The translations under genes were made by a program, and so were the position numbers. From Proteobacteria bacterium SG_bin4 (GTDB lineage: Bacteria > Pseudomonadota > Gammaproteobacteria > Burkholderiales > Nitrosomonadaceae): a stretch of DNA of 64,000 nt. The DNA lies in assembly GCA_002083395.1 (NCBI GenBank), contig LWDH01000015.1, forward strand, positions 21,055 to 85,054, in the 5' to 3' direction. The notes below the pieces were generated by a model. That model did not search any database. It saw only the letters and a list, made by a program, of their open reading frames with translations, and was not told where the DNA came from. Below are positions 43,261 to 51,969 of the stretch, one piece after another. Position 1 is the stretch's first letter; each line of letters starts with the position of its first letter.

Positions 43261-43401
43261 TAAGGAAACGCTGATTAACAGGCAATTTGCTGCGTTGGGT
43301 GGTGCTCAAAAACTTGCCTATCCGATTGATATGTCTCGTTTTTTGCGCTCCATCCGCCTTGCATATCATCTTGCTCAGGCGAATTAATCAGTGTTTCCTT
43401 A
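43261..43401. mobile_element. MITE-like element, family A (141 bp)
   Basis: The ends are an 18-nt terminal inverted repeat, TAAGGAAACGCTGATTAA at 43261-43278 and the complement of TAAGGAAACACTGATTAA at 43384-43401, with one mismatch. The interior aligns by eye over its whole length with the reverse complement of 55085-55236. There is no coding capacity, so it would need a transposase in trans. A fragment of the same family ends at 6981. Confidence 0.85.
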
Positions 43402-43465
43402 GAAAATCCGGTGGCGAGATATCTCCAGACTTTTTAGTAGCTTTTCAGAATTTTTGGCTGACCGG

Positions 43466-43930
43466 TCATATAGTATTACTGATGACTGCCGGTGGTGAGT
43501 CAGCAATCAAACACTCTGAAAACACATAACTTCCCGGTTCTTCGGCCAATCCGTCACTTTCTATTAAGTCAAAGCGGACACAATCCTTTTGTTTAAATGC
43601 GTATTGATATTTATCGGGTATTTTCATGTCCGGTAAGGAAATCTCATGGAACAACCCTTTTTCGATCCACCAACGACCCGATTCGGTAAAATACGTACTC
43701 TCACCTTTTGCATCGGTAAAACTAAAATCAATGGTATAAGAGCCATCGGCATTCCGTGTTTGCGTCCAACGCTTTAGCAACCCTCCTTCCTCCAGGAATT
43801 CGCCGGTCCAGACACCAATCAACTTGACATCGATAAATGGCTTCTGGTCGGTAGTTATTTGCGAAACGCAGCCACTCAAGAAGCAAAGCAGTAAAATCAC
43901 TGCAGATAATCTGTTAACGAGCTTGCTCAT
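43466..43930 (-). CDS. Hypothetical lipoprotein
   Basis: 154 aa. LLLCFLSGC is a clear lipobox with Cys21, so the product is lipid-anchored. The mature part (about 35-154) has alternating strand-like segments including IGVWTGEF, GSYTIDFSFTDAKGEST and ESGRWWIEKGLFHEI, suggesting a lipocalin-like or small beta-barrel fold that starts with the G-x-W of such domains. No specific family was recognised. It is transcribed leftwards towards the MITE-like element. Confidence 0.7.
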   Translation of the reverse strand: MSKLVNRLSAVILLLCFLSGCVSQITTDQKPFIDVKLIGVWTGEFLEEGGLLKRWTQTRNADGSYTIDFSFTDAKGESTYFTESGRWWIEKGLFHEISLPDMKIPDKYQYAFKQKDCVRFDLIESDGLAEEPGSYVFSECLIADSPPAVISNTI

Positions 43931-44066
43931 AATCGAAATATGTATTCAGATTATTAAAATACCTTCAATCAATAGCCTTAAATCGTCGCGATGGTAACGC
44001 CATCAACCCTTTGACCGGCGTTCAATGATTCGGAGTATCGCTTTCAATTTCGAATGAAATAATTCC

Positions 44067-44501
44067 TCATTCATCCGGTTTCCATTTCCACCGCAACCAC
44101 ACACGCAGTTGTCTAAATGTTTCCGCATCAATCCCATCCGGTAAGATGGTTATGCTATCGTTTAAAAGATTTCCTTCCGGTTGCAATATCAATACGGTCA
44201 GATAAGGCGACACAAAACTGCTGCTAAGGATATTGCAGACAATCCCCTTATTTGAACGCGTTGTTACCACGCATAGATTATTATCTGTTAAAACCAATTC
44301 AGTCACAGCATTATTAGCAACCAGCAAAGCATCCTTGCGCAAATAGTAAGTGAGGCTGATGAATATCAGAACGATGATCACACTCATAATCAACAAGGAT
44401 AGTGGCAGTATCCCAATCAAAATAGCAGCAGCCATATGTGCGGCTATCAATATCGCTGCTAGCAAATGGGAAGGCTTGCGGCGGATTATCAAATTCATCA
44501 T
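44067..44501 (-). CDS. ygfX: YgfX/CptA-like inner-membrane protein
   Basis: 144 aa with two adjacent transmembrane helices (about 12-30 and 33-52) and a cytoplasmic beta-rich domain ending FRQLRVWLRW, the hallmark of YgfX. In E. coli YgfX (CptA) is a membrane protein encoded with SdhE (YgfY) near ygfZ and has been described as a toxin affecting MreB and FtsZ. Here it is divergent from ygfZ; no sdhE gene is seen between them. Confidence 0.8.
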   Translation of the reverse strand: MMNLIIRRKPSHLLAAILIAAHMAAAILIGILPLSLLIMSVIIVLIFISLTYYLRKDALLVANNAVTELVLTDNNLCVVTTRSNKGIVCNILSSSFVSPYLTVLILQPEGNLLNDSITILPDGIDAETFRQLRVWLRWKWKPDE

Positions 44502-44612
44502 GGAAAGATCGCTATCGTGATTTGTTATAGAGCGGATTCTTTTAGTACCGGCGCTTGATTTTAGTCAAAGCGCTTGTCGTATAATTTCGTTCATTTAAAA
44601 ACTAACAAGATT

Positions 44613-45653
44613 ATGAATACCGAATGGCAGAACTTTTTAATGAACTATCATGCAGTTGTCAACGATAACTCTATTTTGCATTTCGGCAATTGCTCTGGGG
44701 AGCTGTTAGCAACAGCCACAACCGCTGTTATTTGCGATCTTTCTCATCAAGGATTGATCCGGTTTTCCGGGGACGATGCAAAATCTTTCCTGCAAAGTCA
44801 ACTCAGTTGCGATATCCGTGAGATTGATCTGACCTCGGCGAAATATGGCAGTTACTGTTCACCCAAAGGTAGAGTACTTGCAAACTTTGTCATATGGCAA
44901 CGCCATGATGATCTGTTCATGCAGTTACCCGTTAGCTTGTTAAGCGCTATTCAAAAACGGTTATCGCTTTATGTGTTGCGATCCAAGGTAACAATCACCG
45001 ACTGCAGTAACGAATGGATACGTTTTGGCGTTGCGGGTTCCGATGCGGCCGCGCTTATACGAAATACCGGTGATGCGATTGAAGATTTCGCCGGTCCGAT
45101 GCGCATGCAACATACCGAAAAATTCAGCATCATTCACTATTCGAGAAACCGCGCAGAGGTTATAGCGACCTATGCGCATGCTCAAGTATTATGGGATCGC
45201 CTCGGTCAACACGCCAAGCCGGTTGGCGCTCGTTGCTGGGATTGGCTGGAGATACAAGCCGGAATTCCGACGATCTTGCCGGAAACCCAGGAATTATTTT
45301 TGCCGCAAATGATTAACCTCGATGTAACCGGCGGCGTCAGCTTCAAGAAAGGGTGTTACCCGGGGCAGGAAATTGTTGCGCGTACGCAATATCTTGGAAA
45401 ACTTAAGCGGCGCATGCAATTAGCCCACATAACAACCAACGCAGCGATCGCAGCCGGTGACGCACTCTATAGCCCGGAAACAGACGATCAATCATGTGGG
45501 AACATCGTCAATGTGGCACCATCGCCACAAGGTGGATTAGATGCTTTAGCCGTTGTGCAACACAACAACGACAGGGCAGATGAAATCCATTGCCACTCAC
45601 TGCAGGGACCGATTTTGGAATTTCGGTCGCTACCTTACTCGCTGCCAGCTTGA
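44613..45653 (+). CDS. ygfZ: Folate-dependent Fe-S cluster repair protein YgfZ
   Basis: 346 aa from ATG 44613; the earlier TTG at 44574 gives residues unlike the family. It is GcvT-like with the signature KGCYPGQEIVARTQYLGKLKRRM split as K-G-C-Y-x-G-Q-E with the conserved Cys near residue 247. YgfZ uses tetrahydrofolate to help assemble or repair Fe-S enzymes, including radical SAM proteins such as MiaB. FSGDDAKSFLQSQLSCDI at the N-terminus and GLIRFSG are family blocks. Confidence 0.94.
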   Translation: MNTEWQNFLMNYHAVVNDNSILHFGNCSGELLATATTAVICDLSHQGLIRFSGDDAKSFLQSQLSCDIREIDLTSAKYGSYCSPKGRVLANFVIWQRHDDLFMQLPVSLLSAIQKRLSLYVLRSKVTITDCSNEWIRFGVAGSDAAALIRNTGDAIEDFAGPMRMQHTEKFSIIHYSRNRAEVIATYAHAQVLWDRLGQHAKPVGARCWDWLEIQAGIPTILPETQELFLPQMINLDVTGGVSFKKGCYPGQEIVARTQYLGKLKRRMQLAHITTNAAIAAGDALYSPETDDQSCGNIVNVAPSPQGGLDALAVVQHNNDRADEIHCHSLQGPILEFRSLPYSLPA

Positions 45654-46131
45654 GCCAGCCGTTTTCCCTGTGTCTATATCCGGCATAATTTTGGTAAACC
45701 AGCTTGCAATCGCCAGCAAACCCGCCGCAATGTATGCAGCGCTCGCCGTATTTTGTTCTTGGCCTTTAGTTGCTGTCATGGCCCTGCTACTTCGCAATCC
45801 CCTGAATTAACCGCATATATGACGCTTTATTTTTCCGGTAGGCGCATTTCGAATCTTACATCTATCCGAAACCTGGTTCTTCCCAAATTGGCTATGATAA
45901 TATCATTAAGCACCCAACTATCATAAATCCATGCCATATCATTGACTGGCAACCCGACTGGGTTCTTGATAAAATCCGCTGTGTTTTTGAGTGTCTTTTT
46001 ATCCAAGAACTGGTCACTAAGCGCGTTATATTTAATTATGAGTAATATCTACCAAGCGGTTTTAACAATATCTACGCGTACCGCATTACTTAATGAATGT
46101 TCACGAAATATATAGATAATAAGGGATCGTT
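45654..46131. other. 478-nt region without a supported gene
   Basis: The stretch after ygfZ includes a short hydrophobic frame (GTG 45670 to TAA 45810, 46 codons with LAIASKPAAMYAALAVF and a second hydrophobic run) that might be the remnant of a membrane protein tail, but it has no ribosome site and no recognisable family. The rest is AT-rich and would carry the promoter of the dynamin-like gene. Confidence 0.4.
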
Positions 46132-47595
46132 ATGTCACAAAGCTCATCACAAATTAACAAGTACCTAAAAAGCTTACAAAAACACCTGACTGACGAGCAT
46201 CCGGATAATCCGACGCTGGCGAATGCTGTCAAAAGCTTCCGGAAAATGGATTATGTAGGCCATAGCATGGGATTGCTGAGCAAGGACGAATCTTATGCGA
46301 CTTTTGTGACATGGTGGCCCATGATTGCGGTTCTGGGAACATTTTCCGCTGGCAAATCCACTTTTATCAATTCGTATTTGGACGTTTCGCTGCAGCGCAC
46401 TGGCAACCAGGCAGTCGATGATAAATTTACAGTGATCTGCTACAGCCGTCACAATGAAGCGAAAACTCTTCCGGGAATTGCCTTGGACGCTGATCCCCGT
46501 TTTCCATTTTTTCAAATTAGCCGCAGCATCGAAGAAATTTCAGAAGCCGGACAAGAGCGGATTGACGCTTACTTGCAGCTAAAAACCTGTCCTTCGGAAA
46601 CCCTCCGCGGAAAAATATTGATCGATTCTCCAGGCTTTGATGCTGATAATCAGCGGGCATCGACATTGCGCTTAACACAACACATTATTAATCTATCCGA
46701 TCTGGTTCTGGTATTTTTCGACGCCCGCCACCCGGAACCGAAGGCTATGCAGGATACGTTGGCTTATCTGGTTTCAGCCAGTGTAAACCGTGCCGACACC
46801 AATAAATTTTTATATATTCTCAATCAGATCGATGTCACCGCGCAAGAAGACAATCCCGAAGAAGTCGTATCAGCATGGCAGCGCTCCTTAGCGGAAGTCG
46901 GTTTAATTAGTGGCCGTTTTTATCGCATTTACAATCCCAAAGCCGCTGTCCCAATCGCCAATCCGCACATCCGGCAACGTTTCGAGAAAAAACGCGAAGA
47001 GGATATGGCCGATATCAACGCGCGCATCCGTCAAATTGAAGTTGAACGGTCATATCGCATCGTCGGTAAGCTCGAACAAACAGCTAAGGGCATCAAGCAT
47101 CACTTTGTCGTCAAACTTTCCGATATGCTCAACAAATGGAAGAGCAAAGTAATGCTTTTTGATGGTTTGGCATTCAGTTCATTGGCAGTGTTAGCTGGAA
47201 CCGGTTTACATTTGACGGATTCCTGGAGCTTATTGCCAGCCTTTCAGGAAAATCTGCAACAGCACGATACCACTTCTATCGTTATTGCTGCCCTGATGGT
47301 ACTGTCGATACTCTATATTCATTTTTCTATCCGGCGCGGGGTTGCTAATGGTTTGCTGAAAAAACTCGCTAACGAGTTAGGGAACGATCACGACACTTAT
47401 AAGCAATATATGCAGGCTTTCAATAAAAGTACCGCCGCAATACGTCCGATGTTCCTGAATGGTCCGGCCGGATGGAATGAAACCACGCAACAAACGATCG
47501 ATGAAGTAATCAATGAAGCCAACGATTATATCCAAGCCTTGAACGATCAATTCACCAACCCTTCCGGAAATGGCGGCGAGAACTCTCAGGTTTGA
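46132..47595 (+). CDS. Dynamin-like / EHD-like membrane-associated GTPase
   Basis: 487 aa. The GTPase domain has a P-loop GTFSAGKST at 69-77, a threonine in switch I (DDKFTVICY), G3 DSPGF and a G4-like LNQID in place of N/TKxD. Residues about 290-345 and 395-487 are helical, and two hydrophobic helices (about 342-364 and 382-400) give a membrane anchor, as in bacterial dynamin-like proteins that remodel membranes. No second dynamin gene is adjacent. Annotated homologues vary, so the role (membrane fusion, fission or repair) is inference. Followed by a strong terminator. Confidence 0.85.
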   Translation: MSQSSSQINKYLKSLQKHLTDEHPDNPTLANAVKSFRKMDYVGHSMGLLSKDESYATFVTWWPMIAVLGTFSAGKSTFINSYLDVSLQRTGNQAVDDKFTVICYSRHNEAKTLPGIALDADPRFPFFQISRSIEEISEAGQERIDAYLQLKTCPSETLRGKILIDSPGFDADNQRASTLRLTQHIINLSDLVLVFFDARHPEPKAMQDTLAYLVSASVNRADTNKFLYILNQIDVTAQEDNPEEVVSAWQRSLAEVGLISGRFYRIYNPKAAVPIANPHIRQRFEKKREEDMADINARIRQIEVERSYRIVGKLEQTAKGIKHHFVVKLSDMLNKWKSKVMLFDGLAFSSLAVLAGTGLHLTDSWSLLPAFQENLQQHDTTSIVIAALMVLSILYIHFSIRRGVANGLLKKLANELGNDHDTYKQYMQAFNKSTAAIRPMFLNGPAGWNETTQQTIDEVINEANDYIQALNDQFTNPSGNGGENSQV

Positions 47596-47669
47596 GCAAC
47601 AACGATGAATAAGGAAATATTGACTGACGGTTAAGTCTTGGCAGATCCGGAAGCATAAATTTCTGAATC

Positions 47670-47702
47670 ATCGGGGTCAGCACAATACTGGCTGACCCCG
47701 AT
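47670..47702. terminator. Bidirectional hairpin terminator
   Basis: A perfect 12-bp stem ATCGGGGTCAGC / GCTGACCCCGAT with a 9-nt loop, followed by TTTTGG on the plus strand. It separates the convergent dynamin-like and 130-aa membrane protein genes. Confidence 0.85.
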
Positions 47703-47707
47703 TTTGG

Positions 47708-48100
47708 TTATACAAAAAGCGCGGTCAATTTTGCGATTAAACCGGTCACAATCGGTTGGAATGCCCCTAGGAAATTATCCAGTTGCAACATCCCGACAAT
47801 CAGAATTAACACACCACCCGCCACAATGCCGTATTTAAGGCCTAAAACAAAATTTGCTGATGCGGGCGCCCGTGTATACGTTTGATTGGAAAATGCGAGA
47901 AATATTTTAAAAATTCCCAGCAAGAAGCCTGCGGCAACGCATCCTAAAAATAGATGCAATGCGGAAAAAATCCGTTTTATTAAGCTTTCGTCCGCAAATT
48001 CGAGGCTTGAGAAACGTAAACAGATGACAATCACAATGAGTAAAATGAGGGAGTTCCAGAATCCTCCAAATCTCATTCTCATCTCACTTTCCATACTCAT
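47708..48100 (-). CDS. Hypothetical membrane protein
   Basis: 130 aa with three predicted membrane helices (about 14-30, 46-66 and 88-108). The first of several ATG codons is favoured by AAGGGG 8 nt upstream. No family was recognised; a motif like GFLLGIFKIFLAF does not point to a function. It stands alone between terminator and a 388-nt gap. Confidence 0.65.
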   Translation of the reverse strand: MSMESEMRMRFGGFWNSLILLIVIVICLRFSSLEFADESLIKRIFSALHLFLGCVAAGFLLGIFKIFLAFSNQTYTRAPASANFVLGLKYGIVAGGVLILIVGMLQLDNFLGAFQPIVTGLIAKLTALFV

Positions 48101-48488
48101 AAATCTTTCCCCTTATAAAAAATAGTAAAAATAAAATAACCGACCGATACGCATATTCATAAACTTTTTTGAAAAACTTATATCTCGATTACCCAAATAT
48201 AACGCATGTAACACATTGTTTCTGATAGTCTGACTCAGCAAAAAGCATAGTTAATCGAATCAAATCCGATATCATGATAGCCATTGCATTCAGGCTGATT
48301 ATTTTACAGAACTCCTATAAAAATACACGGACTATCACGAGATACCCAGTTAACCCAAACGCCATCCAGATCACTACACACAATGCAAACGTTGATTTTC
48401 ATTAATTCAACCCTATTTTTATGCAATTATCACCAGCAAGATCATTACTGCGGTTGACCGATCAATTTCAATTTTATCGAGGGGAATA
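48101..48488. other. 388-nt AT-rich intergenic region
   Basis: It separates the divergent 130-aa membrane protein gene and lemA. I see no gene, repeat or strong hairpin; it must contain the promoters of both sides. Confidence 0.4.
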
Positions 48489-49100
48489 ATGATACGCACG
48501 CTACTGTTTAGGATGGCTATTCTAAGCACACTATTGTTGAGCGGCTGTGGCTACAATACGCTGCAATCGACGGATGAACAAATTAAAGCCAGTTGGGCCG
48601 AAGTATTGAATCAATATAAGCGCCGCGCCGACTTGATTCCCAATTTGGTGAGCACCGTCCAGGGATTCGCTTCCCAAGAGAAAGAAGTATTGATAAACGT
48701 CACTAATGCGCGTTCTAAAGCCGGAAGTATTCAAGCATCACCGGATCTGATCAATGATAACGATGCTTTTGCTAAGTTCCAGCAAGCGCAAGGTGATCTG
48801 ACGAGCGCGTTGTCAAAGCTGCTCGTGGTTGTTGAGAACTATCCGGAATTAAAATCCGATGAAAATTTCCGTGACTTACAAGCGCAATTGGAAGGAACGG
48901 AAAATCGTATCACGGTTGCTCGTAATCGATATATTAAAGCGGTACAAGAATATAATACGGTGGTCCGGTCTTTTCCAAGCAATCTCACTGCCATGATATT
49001 TGGTTTTCAAACAAAACCCGGCTTCACAGTGGAAAATGAGCAAGAAATTTCGGCGCCACCCCGCGTTGACTTTCACGCACCCCAATTACCGGAAAAATGA
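48489..49100 (+). CDS. LemA family lipoprotein
   Basis: 203 aa. Signal peptide with lipobox LLLSGC (Cys20) distinguishes it from the membrane-anchored second LemA of this window. The family core is obvious: DEQIKASWAEVLNQYKRRADLIPNLV split across residues 28-55, LVVVENYPELKSDENFRDLQ and RNRYIKAVQEYNTVVRSFP. LemA proteins form long helical bundles; function is not settled. It leads a unit with two TPM-domain genes, a conserved association. Confidence 0.92.
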   Translation: MIRTLLFRMAILSTLLLSGCGYNTLQSTDEQIKASWAEVLNQYKRRADLIPNLVSTVQGFASQEKEVLINVTNARSKAGSIQASPDLINDNDAFAKFQQAQGDLTSALSKLLVVVENYPELKSDENFRDLQAQLEGTENRITVARNRYIKAVQEYNTVVRSFPSNLTAMIFGFQTKPGFTVENEQEISAPPRVDFHAPQLPEK

Positions 49101-49161
49101 AATGCGGATTATTGAACGTCAACGCTTGGTTCGACATAACTGCTGCGGATCTTCATAAAAA

Positions 49162-50040
49162 ATGACATTCTTTCGCGCAATCCGGTATTGGCGTTATGTT
49201 CTGATAATAACTGCTCTGCTCATTTTTTCCGCGCATAGCGCCGCAGAGATTGCAATCCCGATTCTCAAATCACGCGTTACCGATTTGACTGCGACGCTAT
49301 CCGCCGCAGAAGCAAATCAATTGGAACAAAAATTAGCAGCTTTCGAGAAAGATAAAGGCAGTCAAATTGCAGTTCTGTTGCTGCCCACGACGCAGCCTGA
49401 AACCATCGAGCAATATTCCATGCGCGTCGCGGAAACCTGGAAACTCGGACGAAAAGGCATTGATGACGGTGTATTGTTATTGATTGCAAAGAATGACCGG
49501 ACACTCCGCCTGGAAGTCGGTTACGGTCTCGAAGGCGCAGTACCGGATGCAATCGCAAAGCGCATTATTGCCGACATCATCACGCCGCATTTTAAACAAG
49601 GCCGCTTTGCCGAAGGCATCAATGCGGGTATCGACGCACTAATGGGAATCATCAAAGGCGAACCATTACCGTCGCTGAAAGCTCATCACCCTGCGAAAAA
49701 TCAGGAATCCGTTTTCGATACGATCGCTTTTCTCCTGATTTTGCCTTTTGTGTTTGGACGAGTTTTACAAGTCATGTTAGGTCGACTAGCCGGCGCTGCG
49801 GCAACCGGAATCGGGTTAGGTTTCATCAGTTGGATCGCTTTTTCCTCACTGGCGACCGCCCTGCTAATTGCAGCGTTTGGTTTTTTAATAACACTTTTTC
49901 TGACTCCGGCTGAAGGCATTTATCGGAATCGCCGCGGTTATTCGCAGAATCATGATTGGGGATCTGGCGGGTTTGGCAGTGGCGGCGGCTTTCGTGGAGG
50001 CGGCGGTTTTGGCGGCGGTGGCGCATCAGGAAGGTGGTAG
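49162..50040 (+). CDS. TPM-domain protein (YgcG family) with glycine-rich tail
   Basis: 292 aa. A signal peptide (to about residue 28, AHSAAE) precedes a TPM domain (about 30-170) with RVTDLTATLSAAEANQLEQ, GSQIAVLLLPTT, IDDGVLLLIAKNDR and LRLEVGYGLEGAVPDA. Two or three membrane helices (about 185-250) come next, then the typical GSGGFGSGGGF-type glycine-rich tail ending in W. The TPM domain has been linked to acid phosphatase activity in plants and photosystem assembly, but bacterial function is unclear. The next gene begins at the base after its stop. Confidence 0.9.
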   Translation: MTFFRAIRYWRYVLIITALLIFSAHSAAEIAIPILKSRVTDLTATLSAAEANQLEQKLAAFEKDKGSQIAVLLLPTTQPETIEQYSMRVAETWKLGRKGIDDGVLLLIAKNDRTLRLEVGYGLEGAVPDAIAKRIIADIITPHFKQGRFAEGINAGIDALMGIIKGEPLPSLKAHHPAKNQESVFDTIAFLLILPFVFGRVLQVMLGRLAGAAATGIGLGFISWIAFSSLATALLIAAFGFLITLFLTPAEGIYRNRRGYSQNHDWGSGGFGSGGGFRGGGGFGGGGASGRW

Positions 50041-50541
50041 ATGAACTTAAAGCGTATCCTTGAACATTTTCTGACCGGGCAATTGGCAGTACATCGCTTA
50101 TTCCCTGAAGTTACGCTTGCTGCAATCGAACAAGCCATTCAACAATCAGAAAAGCAGCATGGCGGTGAAATATGTTTTGCCGTAGAAGCATCGCTGAGTA
50201 CCGCCGCTTTGCTAAAAAATCAAACGGCCCGCGAGCGGGCAATCGAGGTTTTTTCTCAGCTCCGAGTTTGGGATACCGAAAAAAATAACGGTGTTCTAAT
50301 CTATTTGCTGCTTGCGGATCGCGACGTTGAAATCATCGCCGATCGCGGTATCCACGCCAAAGTATCCAGCCAAGCATGGGAATCCATCTGTCAAATGATG
50401 GAATCCTCATTCCGGCAACAGCAATTTAAAAGCGGCGTCATCGAAGGTATTCAAGCCATTGGTGCGCATTTGCAAAAACACTTTCCGCCGGATTGCAAAA
50501 AAGAAAACAATGAACTATCGAATCAACCGGTGATACTCTGA
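50041..50541 (+). CDS. Second TPM-domain protein
   Basis: 166 aa without signal peptide or membrane helix. A TPM domain covers nearly the whole chain: FPEVTLAAIEQAIQQSE, GEICFAVEASLSTAAL, TEKNNGVLIYLLLADRDVEIIADRGI and GVIEGIQAIGAHL. The ATG follows the TAG of the upstream TPM gene directly, with AGGAAGG as ribosome site inside that gene, so it is co-translated. The pair plus lemA probably act together at the inner membrane. Confidence 0.9.
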   Translation: MNLKRILEHFLTGQLAVHRLFPEVTLAAIEQAIQQSEKQHGGEICFAVEASLSTAALLKNQTARERAIEVFSQLRVWDTEKNNGVLIYLLLADRDVEIIADRGIHAKVSSQAWESICQMMESSFRQQQFKSGVIEGIQAIGAHLQKHFPPDCKKENNELSNQPVIL

Positions 50542-50571
50542 TCTCTGGTTTTTTTATACCATTACTTATTC

Positions 50572-51021
50572 ATGCAGAAATTGTTATTCTTCGGTTATGG
50601 CAACCCTGGTCGCGGAGACGATGCGCTGGGACCATTATTGATTGAGCGGATCAATCAATTGAAACTCGCTGATCTCTCAAGTCTTGTCGATATGCAACTG
50701 ATGATCGAACATACTGCCGATTTGATCGGGTATGACCAAGTGGTATTTATCGATGCCGATGTGACATGCGATAACCCGTTTGAAATTTCTGAAGTGATTG
50801 CCAGTAAAGACGAAAGCTACACCAGTCATGCGATGACACCGGCAGCTTTGCTCTACACTTTTCAGCAAATCTACCGGCAACCACCGCCTCAGTCATTTTT
50901 ACTGCGCATCCGGGGGTATTCTTTCGAATTGGGTGATCGATTAAGCGCCCAGGCCGATAGCAACCTGCAAGCCGCTTTGGCGTCAATCCGGGAATGGGTG
51001 CGAAGCAAATGCGAGCTTTGA
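50572..51021 (+). CDS. Hydrogenase maturation protease (HyaD/HupD/HoxW-like)
   Basis: 149 aa. GYGNPGRGDDALGP at the N-terminus, the metal-site Asp in VVFIDADV and the His in SHAMTPAALL are features of the nickel-dependent endopeptidases that trim the large subunit of [NiFe] hydrogenases after metal insertion. Each protease serves one hydrogenase, so this marks a hydrogenase in the genome; sequence is short of the HyaD/HybD type and nearer the HoxW-like group, an impression only. Overlaps hupE at the 3' end. Confidence 0.88.
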   Translation: MQKLLFFGYGNPGRGDDALGPLLIERINQLKLADLSSLVDMQLMIEHTADLIGYDQVVFIDADVTCDNPFEISEVIASKDESYTSHAMTPAALLYTFQQIYRQPPPQSFLLRIRGYSFELGDRLSAQADSNLQAALASIREWVRSKCEL

Positions 51022-51611
51022 TACTGCCAATCAAAATCCAGTTGATGCTGATTTTAGGGGGGATATGCTGGCTACTGTCCTCGCTGGCTTTCGGCCACAC
51101 CGGCGATGGTCCTCACAATGCCTTCACGCATGGATTCGTCCACCCCCTGAGCGGATTGGATCATGTGCTTGCGATGGTCGCTGTCGGATTATGGGCCGCA
51201 CAACGACACGACCGGATGATTTGGTTGATTCCATTGAGTTTCGTCGCGATAATGGGATTAGGCGGTTTACTGGGTATGATCGTGATGCCGGTTAACGTTG
51301 CGGAGCATGGCATCGTGTTGTCTCTGCTGATCCTGGGTTTGTTGCTTGCCAACATGATGCAATTGCCGGTCAGCATCAGTATTATGCTGATCGGTTTGTT
51401 TGCACTCAGCCATGGTTATGCGCATGGCAGCGAAATGCCGCCCGGCATGGCTTTTTGGTCCTATGCAATGGGTTTCATGCTGGCGACGTTAGGATTGCAT
51501 CTGTGCGGAATTGCCTCGGGTTTATTGTTTAAAAAACTGGCATATACCAACTGGTTGCGATTGAGCGGGCTCATGATTGCTTGCTATGGCGGTTTTTTGT
51601 GGTTGCAGTAA
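51009..51611 (+). CDS. hupE: HupE/UreJ family nickel or cobalt permease
   Basis: 200 aa from ATG 51009 (ATG 50994 is possible; both overlap the protease gene). A signal-like first helix ends SLAFG, then HPLSGLDHVLAMVAVGLWA, the conserved His-rich HupE motif, then five more membrane helices, with SHGYAHGSEMPPG as the second His-rich loop. HupE members bring nickel in for hydrogenase. It is followed 6 nt later by hypA. Confidence 0.92.
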   Translation: MRALILPIKIQLMLILGGICWLLSSLAFGHTGDGPHNAFTHGFVHPLSGLDHVLAMVAVGLWAAQRHDRMIWLIPLSFVAIMGLGGLLGMIVMPVNVAEHGIVLSLLILGLLLANMMQLPVSISIMLIGLFALSHGYAHGSEMPPGMAFWSYAMGFMLATLGLHLCGIASGLLFKKLAYTNWLRLSGLMIACYGGFLWLQ

Positions 51612-51617
51612 CAGTCG

Positions 51618-51959
51618 ATGCATGAACTTTCGCTCGCCGAGAATTTGCTACAAATCATCGAAGATGCCGCGCATGAACAGCAATTTACACAAGTCAAAAC
51701 TGTTTTTCTGGAAATCGGGCAACTGGCCTGTGTCGAACTGGAGCCGTTGCGGTTTTATTTTGAAATCGTCTCGCAAGATAGCGTGGCCCGGCAGGCTAAA
51801 CTGGAAATAATTGAAATTGCAGGACAGGCGCTGTGTACACAATGCCAGCAATGCTTTCCCATCGCATCGTATCACCAAGCCTGTTCGCATTGCGGCAGTC
51901 ACGCACATGAAATTACCCAGGGCAAGGGGATGCGCATTATAGAACTGGAAGTCGAGTAA
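51618..51959 (+). CDS. hypA: Hydrogenase nickel-insertion protein HypA
   Basis: 113 aa, normal length. It starts MHELSLAENLL; the N-terminal His2 binds nickel. A zinc domain has two Cys-x2-Cys pairs, ALCTQCQQC near residue 73 and ACSHCGS near 89. HypA with HypB delivers nickel to the hydrogenase large subunit precursor. 10 nt separate it from hypB. Confidence 0.95.
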   Translation: MHELSLAENLLQIIEDAAHEQQFTQVKTVFLEIGQLACVELEPLRFYFEIVSQDSVARQAKLEIIEIAGQALCTQCQQCFPIASYHQACSHCGSHAHEITQGKGMRIIELEVE

Positions 51960-51969
51960 GGAGTGAATC

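Noticed and set aside
42100..44050. CGGAGTATCGCTT occurring near 42101 and 44030
   Set aside because: Thirteen bases shared twice without longer similarity; likely chance or a minor motif.
45670..45810. Short hydrophobic ORF after ygfZ
   Set aside because: No ribosome site, no recognised family, only 46 codons; listed as content of the gap rather than as a gene.
50572..51021. Structural [NiFe] hydrogenase genes next to the maturation set
   Set aside because: All frames from 48.5 to 55 kb are accounted for by lemA, TPM, maturation and hslO genes; no large- or small-subunit motif is present.
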